From Microbacterium natoriense (GTDB lineage: Bacteria > Actinomycetota > Actinomycetes > Actinomycetales > Microbacteriaceae), in contig NZ_JAUSXV010000001.1 of NCBI RefSeq assembly GCF_030816295.1, positions 3,844,001 through 3,908,000 of the forward strand: a DNA stretch of 64,000 nt. Direction: 5' to 3'. The position numbers and the translations under genes were made by a program. Under the pieces are notes generated by a model. That model saw only the letters and a list, made by a program, of their open reading frames with translations. It was not told the DNA's origin and did not search any database. Shown here piece after piece: positions 39,936 through 47,925 of this stretch; the stretch's first letter is position 1, and every line of letters starts with the position of its first letter.

Positions 39936-40144
39936 ATGGGCGTCGGAGACGACATGAAGAACGCTGCCGAGAAGATGGGCGGAAAGGTCAAGGAAGGCGT
40001 CGGCAAGGTCACCGGCAACGAGGACCTCGAGGCTGAAGGCCGGGTGGATCAGGCCAAGGCCGCAGCCAAGCAGGCGGGCCAGGACGTGAAGGACGCCGCG
40101 AAGAAGGCGCGGGCGACAACGTCCGAGACGCCTTCGACAAGTAG
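39936..40144 (+). pseudogene. CsbD-family stress protein with a C-terminal frameshift
   Basis: ATG 39936 follows GAAAGGAG and encodes MGVGDDMKNAAEKMGGKVKE, then VTGNEDLEAEGRVDQAKAAA, a typical CsbD general-stress protein (small, highly charged, helical). After AAKKA the frame goes wrong. In the adjacent frame the expected ending GDNVRDAFDK and a TAG at 40142-40144 follow, so one base is missing (or two extra) in the GCGCGGGCG run around 40108-40116. As written, the frame instead reads through into the next gene, making an artificial fusion. The terminator hairpin just after 40144 supports the shorter product. Confidence 0.75.
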
Positions 40145-40166
40145 GTGCAAGCAGCTCCCCGCGCGT

Positions 40167-40200
40167 CGGCAGGGCGCTCCCTCGGGAGGTCGCCCTGCCG
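40167..40200 (+). terminator. Hairpin after the csbD-like gene
   Basis: CGGCAGGGCG (40167-40176) pairs perfectly with CGCCCTGCCG (40191-40200); the loop has its own CTCCC/GGGAG pairing. It starts 23 bases after the in-frame-corrected CsbD stop. Confidence 0.7.
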
Positions 40201-40238
40201 GACGCCGCGTGGAGCACGGGAACAGAGAGGAGATTCTG

Positions 40239-40505
40239 ATGCCAGGACGCAGGAACAACTCGTTGAAGGACCCGAAGCTGTACGAGGAACTCCGCGACGA
40301 CGGTGCCTCCAAGGAGAAGGCCGCACGCATTTCGAATGCCGCAGCGCGAGACGGTCGCAGTGCGGTCGGGCGGCGAGGCGGCGAGCACGGCGACTACGAG
40401 GACTGGACCGTCGACGAACTCAGGAAGCGCGCGAAGGAGCTGGGTCTGCACGGCTACAGCGGCAAGCGCAAGTCGGAGCTGATCTCCGACCTGCGGGATC
40501 ATTAG
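40239..40505 (+). CDS. Small basic protein with a Rho-N/SAP-like C-terminus
   Basis: An 88-residue protein. ATG 40239 follows AGAGGAG. The N-terminal half (NNSLKDPKLYEELRDDGASK and EKAARISNAA) is like DUF7218-type proteins. The C-terminal WTVDELRKRAKELGLHGYSG and KRKSELISDLRDH is a Rho-N/SAP-like helix-extended-helix that may bind nucleic acid. The same module ends the histone-H1-like protein at 55459. It is six bases before the GCS2-ligase gene and probably co-transcribed. Biological role unknown. Confidence 0.72.
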   Translation: MPGRRNNSLKDPKLYEELRDDGASKEKAARISNAAARDGRSAVGRRGGEHGDYEDWTVDELRKRAKELGLHGYSGKRKSELISDLRDH

Positions 40506-40511
40506 GTCCTG

Positions 40512-41582
40512 ATGTCCGCGCGCTTCGGCGTCGAGGAGGAGTTCGTCGTCCTCGATCGTCAGACCCTCGCACCGATCGGGATGGATCACGGAGCGCGCGA
40601 ACGCATCACGGGCCGCCGCGGTGGCGGTGAGGTGATGCCGGAGTATCTGACCTGTCAGCTCGAGTGCGCCACCAGTCCCGCCGAGACGCGAGCGGAGGCC
40701 GGGGAGCAGTTGACGAGGATGCGGGCCCTGCTCGCCGTTCACGCCGCTCAGCAGGGAGCGATCGCTGCCTCGTCCGCGACGCCGTTCATCGCTGCCGGCG
40801 GGTTCGTCGTGTCGACCTCGACGCACTACGACGAGGTCGCAGATCAGCTCGGCGAGATCACACGAGATCATGAGGTCAACGGCCTGCACGTCCACGTGGA
40901 GGTGCCGGACGACGAGGAGCGCGTGCGCGCTCTCAATCGCGTGAGGGAGTGGCTTCCGACGCTGCTGGCGCTCACCGGAAACGGTCCGTACGCGCACGGC
41001 AGGCACTCCGGGTTCTCGAGCTGGCGCAGCATCCTCATCCGCCGCCTGCCCTCGTCGTGGTGTCCGCCGCGATTCCACGACCTCGACGACTACACCGCGC
41101 GTATGGATCGTCTGGTGGCGCTGGGCGCCATCGGCGACGCGGCCTCGATCGCCTGGGCGGCGCGACTCTCCCGGCGTTTCCCCACCGTCGAGGTCCGGGT
41201 GTTCGACGCACAGCTCACGACCGATGACACCCTGTTCGCCGCCGCGCTCGCGCGAGCGCTGATCCTCTCGGAACCGGCGAGCGCACGCCCCGCCGAACCC
41301 GACGCCATCGACGCATCGATGTGGACCGCCGCGCGGCGAGGCACGCAGTCACGTGTGATCGACCCGACCACCGGCGAGGTGGGCCCGTTCTGGGAGGTGG
41401 CCTCGGCCATGCTCGCTCATACGCGACCCGTACTCGCCGACCTCGGGGACGAGGAATTCGCGGTCGAGCAGTTCGCACGCATCCGTGCCGACGGCACGGG
41501 TGCCGAACGCCAGGAGCGCGCCTATCAGCGCGGCGGCGTGGCGGGCCTGCGCGACCTGTACCTCTCCGGCATGAGCGCCTGA
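40512..41582 (+). CDS. Carboxylate-amine ligase, glutamate-cysteine ligase 2 (YbdK) family
   Basis: A 356-residue protein of the GCS2/YbdK family, ATP-dependent ligases joining glutamate and an amine (glutamate-cysteine ligase type 2 in some members). Seen: the start FGVEEEFVVLDRQTLAP, the PEYLTCQLECATSP acidic strand, GLHVHVEVPDDEERVRALNR, GNGPYAHGRHSGFSSWRS and TVEVRVFDAQLTTDDT. These are the usual metal/ATP-site segments of the family. Actinobacteria use mycothiol rather than glutathione, so the true product may be another gamma-glutamyl amide. The gene follows the Rho-N-like gene by six bases. Confidence 0.87.
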   Translation: MSARFGVEEEFVVLDRQTLAPIGMDHGARERITGRRGGGEVMPEYLTCQLECATSPAETRAEAGEQLTRMRALLAVHAAQQGAIAASSATPFIAAGGFVVSTSTHYDEVADQLGEITRDHEVNGLHVHVEVPDDEERVRALNRVREWLPTLLALTGNGPYAHGRHSGFSSWRSILIRRLPSSWCPPRFHDLDDYTARMDRLVALGAIGDAASIAWAARLSRRFPTVEVRVFDAQLTTDDTLFAAALARALILSEPASARPAEPDAIDASMWTAARRGTQSRVIDPTTGEVGPFWEVASAMLAHTRPVLADLGDEEFAVEQFARIRADGTGAERQERAYQRGGVAGLRDLYLSGMSA

Positions 41583-41628
41583 CCGGCATCCGCCCCTCGC
41601 GTCCGCTCACGACGGTAGTGTTCCGATC

Positions 41629-43005
41629 GTGGCTTCTTTCGCTCCTCTGCAGCGGCTCGTGATCGCGATCGCGGTCCTCGCCTCGTTCGTGACCTTCCTC
41701 GACGGCACCGTGGTCAACGTGGCCCTGCCCGCGATCAGCCGCGAACTCGGCGGCGGCATCACGACGCAGCAGTGGGTGGTGGATTCCTACCTCATCACCC
41801 TGAGCGCACTCATCCTGCTCGCCGGCTCCGTCTCCGACGCATACGGACGAGTGCTCGTGATGCGCATCGGCCTGATCGCCTTCGGCGTCGCCTCCGTCGC
41901 GGTGGCCGCAGCCCCCGATCCCCTCGTCCTGATCATCGCGCGCGCTCTGCAGGGCGCGGCCGGAGCCCTGCTCGTTCCGAGCTCGCTCGCCCTGATCACG
42001 GCGACCATGCGCGCCGACGTGCAATCGCGGGCGATCGGCGTGTGGACCGCGTTCACGACCGCAGCCCAGCTCGTCGGCCCGCTGCTGGGCGGACTCTTCG
42101 TCGACTATCTGTCGTGGCGCTTCGTCTTCCTCATCAACGTGATCCCGATCGCGGTGAACCTCGTGCTGCTCGCCCGGTTGAAGCTGCAGGAGCACCCGAG
42201 CGGCGTGCGCGTGGACTGGTGGAGCGGAGCACTGTGCGCCCTGGGTCTCGGTGCCGTCGTGTTCGCGCTCATCGAGCAGCCGACCAGGGGTTGGACGTCG
42301 CCGGTCATCTGGATCCCCGGGGTCGCCGGGGTCGTGCTGTTCAGCGGATTCCTCTGGCGGCAGCAGAGCTCGACCTCGCCTCTGCTGCCGGTGTCGCTGT
42401 TCCGTGTGCGAGACTTCGCCTGGGGCAACCTCGCGACGCTGTTCGTCTACGCGGCGCTGTCGCTGAACGGTTTCGTGGTGGGTGTGTACCTGCAGCAGGG
42501 TGCTGGTCTTCCGGCCACCGCCGCCGGGCTCGCGAGCCTTCCCATGACGATCCTGATGATCCTCGTCAGCTCTCGCGCCGGCGCCTGGGCCGGTCGTCTC
42601 GGCCCTCGGCTGTTCATGACCATCGGCCCGCTCATCATGGCGGTGGGCGCAGTGATGCTGCTGCTCGTCTCGGAGCGCTTCGACTACTGGTGGCAGGTGC
42701 TCCCGGCGATGATCGTGATGGGCCTCGGCCTGTCGCTCACCGTCGCACCGCTGACGGCGGCGATCCTCGGCGCGATCGACGAGGCGCACTCCGGCATCGC
42801 CTCGGCCGTCAACAACGCGGTCGCGCGGGTCGCGGGTCTGCTCGTCGTCGCGATGATCTCGACGATCGTCGGCGGCACCCTGAACCTCGCCGGCTTCCAC
42901 AGCGCGGCGATCGTGACCGCTGTCCTGCTCGTGCTGGGTGGAGTCGTGTCATGGATCGGCATCCGCCGCAATCCCGCGCAGGAAGCCGAGGCGACACCCC
43001 GTTGA
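41629..43005 (+). CDS. MFS transporter, DHA2-type (14-helix) exporter
   Basis: A 458-residue major-facilitator protein with about fourteen hydrophobic segments. Signatures of the DHA2 drug:H+ antiporter group are LDGTVVNVALPAISRELGGG (motif D1), QWVVDSYLITLSALILLAGS, the motif A region SDAYGRVLVMRIG, and WTAFTTAAQLVGPLLGGLFV (motif C). It likely exports a drug or metabolite by proton exchange. The GTG start lies seven bases after TAGTGT, fitting a leaderless transcript. No regulator adjoins it. Substrate unknown. Confidence 0.9.
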   Translation: MASFAPLQRLVIAIAVLASFVTFLDGTVVNVALPAISRELGGGITTQQWVVDSYLITLSALILLAGSVSDAYGRVLVMRIGLIAFGVASVAVAAAPDPLVLIIARALQGAAGALLVPSSLALITATMRADVQSRAIGVWTAFTTAAQLVGPLLGGLFVDYLSWRFVFLINVIPIAVNLVLLARLKLQEHPSGVRVDWWSGALCALGLGAVVFALIEQPTRGWTSPVIWIPGVAGVVLFSGFLWRQQSSTSPLLPVSLFRVRDFAWGNLATLFVYAALSLNGFVVGVYLQQGAGLPATAAGLASLPMTILMILVSSRAGAWAGRLGPRLFMTIGPLIMAVGAVMLLLVSERFDYWWQVLPAMIVMGLGLSLTVAPLTAAILGAIDEAHSGIASAVNNAVARVAGLLVVAMISTIVGGTLNLAGFHSAAIVTAVLLVLGGVVSWIGIRRNPAQEAEATPR

Positions 43006-43066
43006 CCCTGTCGGCGACCCGGCGCAGACTGAGGGCATCGTCGCCCGTCACCAACGGAGGTCCACC

Positions 43067-43756
43067 GTGAGCACGGCTCCCCTTCCCCCTGTCGTCGACG
43101 CCGCCACCTGGCAGCGCGAACTCGACGCCCTGCGCGTGCGCGAGAAGGCGGCCACCCGCGAACTCGACGCGATCGCTGCGCAGCGACGCCGTCTGCCGAT
43201 GGTCGAGCTGCCCGAGTACACCCTCGTCGGCGCGGACGGCCCCGTGCGCCTCGCCGACGTCTTCGACGGGAGCTCCCAGCTGATCGTCTACAACCACATG
43301 TGGTCGGACGGCAACGAGTGGCAGTGCCCCGGATGCACCGGCTTCACCTCGCAATTCACCCGCCTCGATTTCCTCGAGCGCTACTACGACGCGAAGTTCG
43401 TGATCGTGAGCAACGGCCCGATCGACGAGCTGCTCGCCTACCGCGACCGCGTCGGCAATCGGATGCAGTGGTTCTCGAGCGCCGACAGCACCTTCGGCGC
43501 CGACGTGGGCGCGCCTGCGAACGCGGGCTTCGCCCTCAACGTCTTCCTCCGCGACGGCGACACGGTCTACCGCACGTGGCATTCGAACGGACGGGGCACC
43601 GAGCGCCTCAGCCATCTGCAGGCTCTCGCCGATCTGCTGCCCTACGGACGCCAGGAGGAGTGGGAGGAGTCCCCCGAGGGCTGGCCGCAGCATCCGACCT
43701 ATTCGCAGGGAATGGGCTCCAAAGAGATCGGCGCACTGTACGGGGCACGGAACTGA
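43067..43756 (+). CDS. DUF899-family thioredoxin-like protein
   Basis: A 229-residue member of the DUF899 family, which has a thioredoxin-like fold. Family segments are RELDALRVREKAATRELDAI, then QRRRLPMVEL, YNHMWSDGNEWQCPGCTGF with a CxxC-like pair, DAKFVIVSNGPIDELLAYRD and DTVYRTWHSNGRGTERL. The CPGC pair may be redox-active. The GTG start follows AACGGAGG. The TGA overlaps the putative CTG start of the next gene (CTGA). Physiological role unknown. Confidence 0.85.
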   Translation: MSTAPLPPVVDAATWQRELDALRVREKAATRELDAIAAQRRRLPMVELPEYTLVGADGPVRLADVFDGSSQLIVYNHMWSDGNEWQCPGCTGFTSQFTRLDFLERYYDAKFVIVSNGPIDELLAYRDRVGNRMQWFSSADSTFGADVGAPANAGFALNVFLRDGDTVYRTWHSNGRGTERLSHLQALADLLPYGRQEEWEESPEGWPQHPTYSQGMGSKEIGALYGARN

Positions 43757-44562
43757 GACGTCGACCGGCCTCCGCTCTCGCGCTCGCCCTGGTCCTGACC
43801 GTGGCCGCCGGGCTCGGCGGGTGCGCCGCGGATGCCGCAGACGTCGCACTTCCGCCGGCCGGGGCCGAGCCCGACTACCAGCTCGGCGGCGCGTATCCGC
43901 CCGCCGGCGCGGTGGGCGTCGTCGCCCGCGACCGCTCGGAGCTGCCCGCCGACGGCGTGTACTCGATCTGCTACGTGAACGGCTTCCAGACGCAGCCAGG
44001 AGAGCTCGCATCCTGGCCAGACGACCTGCTGCTGCAGCGCGATGGAGAGACGGTGTTCGATCCCGACTGGCCTGATGAAGCCCTGCTCGACACGTCGACG
44101 CCCGATCGCCGCGAACGCGTGGCGGCGATGATCGAGCCCTGGATCGCGGGATGCGCGGCCGCCGGCTTCGACGGGGTCGAGTTCGACAACCTCGACTCCT
44201 ACACCCGGTCGGACGGGGCGCTCACGCTCGACGACAACCTGACCCTGGCGACGCGCCTGGTCGAGCTTTCCCACGACGCCGGGCTCGCCGCCGGTCAGAA
44301 GAACGCCGCAGAGGACGCCGCCACCCTGCGAGACCGCGCAGGGTTCGACTTCGCCGTGACCGAGGAGTGCGCGGCGTACTCGGAGTGCGAGGCGTACACA
44401 GAGGTGTACGGCGACCACGTGATCGACATCGAGTACGTCGACGAGCTGCCGCGGCCGTTCGCCGAGATGTGCGCCGATCCGGAATCGCCGCCGTCCATGG
44501 TGCTGCGCGACCGGGAGCTGCGCACCCCCGGTGATGCGGGCTACGCCTTCGAGACCTGCTGA
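43753..44562 (+). CDS. GH114 endo-alpha-1,4-polygalactosaminidase-like lipoprotein
   Basis: A ~269-residue secreted lipoprotein. The N-terminus RRRPASALALALVLTVAAGL is a signal peptide with lipobox LGGC, then the mature domain. FDGVEFDNLDSYTRSDG near residue 145 is the signature of GH114/DUF297 TIM-barrel proteins, with likely catalytic acids; GLAAGQKNAAEDA and FAVTEECAAYSECEAYTEVY follow. GH114 enzymes cut polygalactosamine-type exopolysaccharides. There is no ATG, GTG or TTG upstream that would keep the signal peptide, and the frame appears to start at CTG 43753, overlapping the previous stop as CTGA. Its 3' end overlaps the cystathionine beta-synthase gene by 22 bases. Confidence 0.78.
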   Translation: MRRRPASALALALVLTVAAGLGGCAADAADVALPPAGAEPDYQLGGAYPPAGAVGVVARDRSELPADGVYSICYVNGFQTQPGELASWPDDLLLQRDGETVFDPDWPDEALLDTSTPDRRERVAAMIEPWIAGCAAAGFDGVEFDNLDSYTRSDGALTLDDNLTLATRLVELSHDAGLAAGQKNAAEDAATLRDRAGFDFAVTEECAAYSECEAYTEVYGDHVIDIEYVDELPRPFAEMCADPESPPSMVLRDRELRTPGDAGYAFETC

Positions 44563-45569
44563 TCCGCGAGGAACGCGCGCACCTCGGCGACGACGGGATC
44601 GACCGGCCGAGTGGGAACGTCGTACCCGCGTTCAGCGAGCCACTGGTCGTCGTAGAGCTTGTCGAGGTAGCCGCGGCCGTGGTCTGGCAGCAGCACGACC
44701 ACGAGGTCGTCTTCGTCGAGCTCGGCCGCCGTGCGCAGAGCCGCGACGACCGCCATGCCGCTGGATCCGCCGACGAACAACCCCTCCTCCGCGGCCAGGC
44801 GACGCGTCATCGCGAAGGATTCGGCATCTGAGATCCGCTCATAGCCGTCGACGACCGAAGGGTCGAACGTCGGCGGCATGAAGTCCTCGCCGACGCCCTC
44901 GACGTGATAGCCGTGGATCGGTCCGCCCGAGTAGATCGACCCCTCAGGATCGGCGCCGACGACGCGAACCCGCCCTTCGCTGGCCTGCTTCAGATACCGG
45001 CCCGTGCCCGTGATGGTTCCGCCGGTGCCGATGCCCGCGACGAAGTGGGTGACCCGGCCGTCGGTGTCGGCCCAGATCTCGGGCCCTGTGGTCTCGAAGT
45101 GCCCGCGCGGACCGTTCTGATTCGCGAACTGGTTCGGGTTGAAAGCGCCGGGGATCTCTGCGGCCAGGCGGGCGGCGACGCTGTAGTACGACCGCGGGTC
45201 GGTCGGTTCGACGCTGGTCGGTGTCACCACGACCTCGGCGCCGTAGCCGCGCAGAGTGGCGACCTTCGCGCCGGCGAACTTGTCGGGGACCACGAACACC
45301 ATACGGTAGCCGCGTTGAAGGGCGACGAGCGCGAGGCCGGTGCCGGTGTTGCCGCTGGTCGCCTCGACGATCGTGCCGCCGGGCGCGAGCAGTCCTTCTC
45401 GCTCGGCCGCGTCGATGATCGCGCCGGCGATGCGGTCCTTCGCGGATCCGCCGGGGTTGAAGTACTCGACTTTGGCCAGGACGGTCGGACGGATGCCGGC
45501 GGTCACGGAGTTCAGACGGACGAGGGGCGTGTGGCCGACGAGTTCGGCGATGTGCTGGGCGTAGCGCAC
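44541..45569 (-). CDS. Cystathionine beta-synthase / cysteine synthase family PLP enzyme
   Basis: A 342-residue fold-type II PLP enzyme. The cofactor Lys is in NPGGSAKDRIAG (about 39-50), with VEATSGNTGTGLALVAL (phosphate/substrate loop), GIGTGGTITGTGRYLKQ and EGLFVGGSSGMAV. The IPGAFNPNQFANQNGPRGHF segment matches actinobacterial cystathionine beta-synthases, which usually run to about 460 residues with a C-terminal CBS pair; that pair is missing here, leaving a short ADQQVSKA end. It uses serine or O-acetylserine; no gamma-lyase gene follows. Upstream is a Cys-codon leader peptide and hairpins that cover its AGGA site, so cysteine-responsive control is likely. GTG start at 45569. Confidence 0.88.
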   Translation of the reverse strand: MRYAQHIAELVGHTPLVRLNSVTAGIRPTVLAKVEYFNPGGSAKDRIAGAIIDAAEREGLLAPGGTIVEATSGNTGTGLALVALQRGYRMVFVVPDKFAGAKVATLRGYGAEVVVTPTSVEPTDPRSYYSVAARLAAEIPGAFNPNQFANQNGPRGHFETTGPEIWADTDGRVTHFVAGIGTGGTITGTGRYLKQASEGRVRVVGADPEGSIYSGGPIHGYHVEGVGEDFMPPTFDPSVVDGYERISDAESFAMTRRLAAEEGLFVGGSSGMAVVAALRTAAELDEDDLVVVLLPDHGRGYLDKLYDDQWLAERGYDVPTRPVDPVVAEVRAFLADQQVSKA

Positions 45570-45579
45570 GGAAGTTGTT

Positions 45580-45615
45580 CCTGATCTTCAGGGGCGCGCG
45601 TCTCGAGACGCGCGC
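45580..45615 (-). promoter_or_regulatory. Hairpins in the leader of the cystathionine beta-synthase gene
   Basis: On the minus strand a perfect 22-base palindrome GCGCGCGTCTCGAGACGCGC plus GC (45594-45615) is followed by CCTGA-AGA-TCAGG (45580-45592), whose right arm holds the AGGA ribosome site of the gene. A further TGAGCG/CGCTCA pair begins at the uORF stop (about 45638-45652). Together these could switch between occluded and open states depending on ribosome position. Confidence 0.65.
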
Positions 45616-45650
45616 AGGTGTCGGGGGTCAGTCGAAGGTGAGCGGAGCGC

Positions 45651-45680
45651 TCAGCGACAACAACGACACGTCAGGGACAC
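45651..45680 (-). CDS. Cysteine-rich leaderless leader peptide (uORF)
   Basis: GTG 45680 to TGA 45651 encodes MSLTCRCCR: three Cys codons in the last five positions. The GTG is six bases past a TACAGT box (45687-45692), with TTGCCA (45711-45716) 18 bases upstream of that, so the transcript should begin at the GTG itself. This matches the published polycysteine leaderless uORFs of mycobacteria, in which ribosome stalling at Cys codons when cysteine is scarce raises expression of the downstream genes. Here the downstream gene is a cystathionine beta-synthase/cysteine synthase. Confidence 0.75.
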   Translation of the reverse strand: MSLTCRCCR

Positions 45681-45686
45681 ACCCGA

Positions 45687-45716
45687 ACTGTAACCCGCGC
45701 AGGCGCGGCCTGGCAA
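45687..45716 (-). promoter_or_regulatory. Promoter of the uORF-cystathionine beta-synthase transcript
   Basis: Minus strand: TTGCCA (45711-45716), 18 bases, TACAGT (45687-45692). The expected first transcribed base is the G of the uORF start codon. It is one of the few recognisable sigma-70-type -35/-10 pairs in the window. Confidence 0.65.
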
Positions 45717-45730
45717 CTCACGCCACTCGA

Positions 45731-46633
45731 TCAGACGAGATCGGCGTCGTCGTCCGTCGCGCCTCGCGCGATCTCCACCCAGCGACTCAGATAGCGGGCG
45801 CCGGCTTCGTCGTGGATGAGCGTCGGATGCTGGCGCACGGGGTACGGGGTCGCCGGCACCCCGTCTGCGGGCCGGACGTCGACGTGCACGACCTCGTGCC
45901 CGTTCTCGTGCAGCCAGTCGGCCATCGCGTAGTCGGTACGCGAGTCGCCCATGGTGCGCCATGCGCGCGGAAGGGGGACGCCCTCGTCCGCGAGGAAGGC
46001 GAGCATGAGGCTCGCACCGAGATCCTTGCCCACGCGGTTCGACTCGATGTCGGTGGAGATGATGGTCGGATCGATCCGGTAGTCCACGCGGCCGTCGGCA
46101 TCCGGGACGCGCTTCTCTCCCCACTCGTAACCGAGGCCCTGATCGCTCATCGCCTGGGCGATGGCCCGGTTGAGAGCAGGCTGACCTGCGAGGAAATCAT
46201 CGTTCTCGATCTCGGTGCGCTGCTCGACCGAGACCATCGCCCGCTTCGTGTCGTCGTAGAAGACGAGGTCTGCGAAATCGTCGTGGACGATCCGCTCGAC
46301 GTCGCGGCCGAAGGCCGCCGGCATCCGCAGCTCCTCGTCGACGGTCACCTCCTGAGCGCCCGCGGCCGTGATCCGCATCCACACCGCCCCCTTCTCGCAG
46401 ATGCCCCACACCCGCACGCCGGCGTCGAGCCCCGCGGTCAGCAGCGGCGGGACGACCTGCTCACGGAGGAACGCGTCGGAGCGCCCTGTGTTGAAGGCGA
46501 TCGGTACGCCGAGGTTCGCGAGCGCGGCGAGGTCGGCGGCGATGCTCGGGATGGCGATCGAACGCGTCACAGGGCTGGCGATGGGGCCGTCGACGTCGAG
46601 GAGGAGGCCGAGCGGCGGCGTCGAGTCAGTCAC
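45731..46633 (-). CDS. HAD-superfamily phosphatase
   Basis: A 300-residue HAD hydrolase. Motif I is LLLDVDGPIAS with the two Asp near residues 14-16, motif II IAFNTGRSD near 46-51, and the late acidic motif is MGDSRTDYAMADW near 245. The large cap domain between them (about 60-210) puts it in the Cof-type subgroup (sugar or nucleotide phosphatases). Substrate unknown. GTG 46633 lies six bases after TAGGAT (leaderless type). It precedes the cystathionine beta-synthase promoter, 50 bases away, on the same strand. Confidence 0.82.
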   Translation of the reverse strand: MTDSTPPLGLLLDVDGPIASPVTRSIAIPSIAADLAALANLGVPIAFNTGRSDAFLREQVVPPLLTAGLDAGVRVWGICEKGAVWMRITAAGAQEVTVDEELRMPAAFGRDVERIVHDDFADLVFYDDTKRAMVSVEQRTEIENDDFLAGQPALNRAIAQAMSDQGLGYEWGEKRVPDADGRVDYRIDPTIISTDIESNRVGKDLGASLMLAFLADEGVPLPRAWRTMGDSRTDYAMADWLHENGHEVVHVDVRPADGVPATPYPVRQHPTLIHDEAGARYLSRWVEIARGATDDDADLV

Positions 46634-46708
46634 GGATCGATCCTATGCGCCGCGGCACCACCGGCCTGAGCCCATGACATGCCGGAGCGGTCCCAATAGG
46701 CTGGGCGG

Positions 46709-47371
46709 GTGATCGATGTACGGGGCGCCCGCGACCGCGCGCGGGCGATCGCAGCGCGCGGGTTCCGCTCGGTGTTCTCCCGTCGCGCGCTTCCCGCCTG
46801 GATCACGGTCGGCACTGTGGCCGCCGCCGCAGCCGCGCTGATCGCCGTGGGCGCGTTCGACACCGCCGAGAACGAACCGGCGGCGACGGCTCTCGGCGAG
46901 GAGGTGCGCCTGCCGACGTACTCGATCACGGTTCTCGACGTCGAGGTGACGGATGCCGTGGAAGAGCAGTTCCTCGAGGCCGATGAGGGCGAGAGCCTGC
47001 TCCTCGTGACGATGCGGCTCGAGAATCTCAGCGACAGCACGATCGGCGTCGACGGCAGCGCAGACGAGGTCTCGTCGAATCTGCTGAACACGGCCTCTCC
47101 GATGCTCGACCTGTCCGGTGTGACAGAGATCGGCAGCGCGCGGTACTGGCGCGACGTCACGTCATCACGCCGACCGCTCCTGCAGCCTGAGGTGCCCGCT
47201 GTCATCACCGTGGCTTGGACGGTGAAGACGGCGGACCTCGGCTCCGACGGGATCGTGCTCGACGTGCACGAGGCCGACCCCCGCCACGGCAATATCGTCG
47301 TCGCGTCGAGTGCAGTGACGTGGCGGCAGGGCGCCTTGGTCGCCCGCATCGACCTGGAGGCGGGTGGATGA
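46709..47371 (+). CDS. Membrane-anchored extracytoplasmic protein A (220 residues)
   Basis: First of three tightly overlapping genes. A basic N-terminus is followed by one membrane helix at about residues 33-53 (WITVGTVAAAAAALIAVGAF) and an outward beta-rich domain (YSITVLDVEVTDAVEEQFLE, LLLVTMRLENLSDSTIGVDG) that resembles DUF4352-type immunoglobulin-like folds. The function is unknown. GTG 46709 is six bases after TAGGCT, with no ribosome site, so leaderless translation is likely. It ends in ATGA overlap with the next gene. Confidence 0.65.
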   Translation: MIDVRGARDRARAIAARGFRSVFSRRALPAWITVGTVAAAAAALIAVGAFDTAENEPAATALGEEVRLPTYSITVLDVEVTDAVEEQFLEADEGESLLLVTMRLENLSDSTIGVDGSADEVSSNLLNTASPMLDLSGVTEIGSARYWRDVTSSRRPLLQPEVPAVITVAWTVKTADLGSDGIVLDVHEADPRHGNIVVASSAVTWRQGALVARIDLEAGG

Positions 47372-47925
47372 AGAAGGTTCTCCCCTGGCTCACCGGCGCG
47401 GCTCTCGTCCTCGCGGCCGGTACCGTCGCCGCCGTCACGCCCGATCCGGTGGCGCAGGACGGCCCGTTCCTCATCCGAGGAGCAGCCGATCAACCGGTAG
47501 CCTCGCGCGACCTCATCGTACGAGTCGGAGAAGCGCGCTTCGCCGATCGTGTCACGGTCGACGACGAATGGCACGCCGATGGCAACTGGTTCGTCGTGAG
47601 TCTGTCGGCCGCTGCGACACAGACCGAGGTCGACGCCGCCATACGGTTGATGAAGCTCGTCGTCGACGGTCGGGAGTTCATCGCGAGCGAGCGGCCGTCG
47701 ACGTCTCTGATCGGCGTCGGCCTGCGTGTCGGCACCGACACCGAAGGGATGGTGGCGTTCGAGCTGCCAGAGGACATCACGACCGGAGACGCGGAGATCC
47801 GGGTGTCGACGCCTCACTCCACACCGCACCTGGATGACGTGATCGTGGTGCCGCTCCACCTCGACGACCTGCCTCGTGAACACAGCATCGAGATCGCTGA
47901 GCCGTCGATCGAGGAGATGCCGTGA
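47368..47925 (+). CDS. Membrane-anchored extracytoplasmic protein B (185 residues)
   Basis: Second gene of the trio. MKKVLPWLTGAALVLAAGTV is an N-terminal helix (signal anchor or signal peptide), then a beta-rich domain with VASRDLIVRVGEARFADRVT and NWFVVSLSAAATQTEVDAAI. It is similar in organisation to the first and third proteins, so the three probably form one envelope complex. Coupled at both ends (ATGA, GTGA). Not recognised further. Confidence 0.65.
   Translation: MKKVLPWLTGAALVLAAGTVAAVTPDPVAQDGPFLIRGAADQPVASRDLIVRVGEARFADRVTVDDEWHADGNWFVVSLSAAATQTEVDAAIRLMKLVVDGREFIASERPSTSLIGVGLRVGTDTEGMVAFELPEDITTGDAEIRVSTPHSTPHLDDVIVVPLHLDDLPREHSIEIAEPSIEEMP

Noticed and set aside
45580..45690. 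SAM or other metabolite riboswitch upstream of the cystathionine beta-synthase gene
   Set aside because: The conserved core of SAM-type riboswitches is not visible, while the leaderless Cys-codon uORF and ribosome-site hairpin explain the region better.
45651..46124. A 157-codon frame ending in SLTCRCCR within the HAD gene region
   Set aside because: It is a shadow of the HAD gene; only its last ten codons, with their own promoter and GTG, are meaningful as the uORF.
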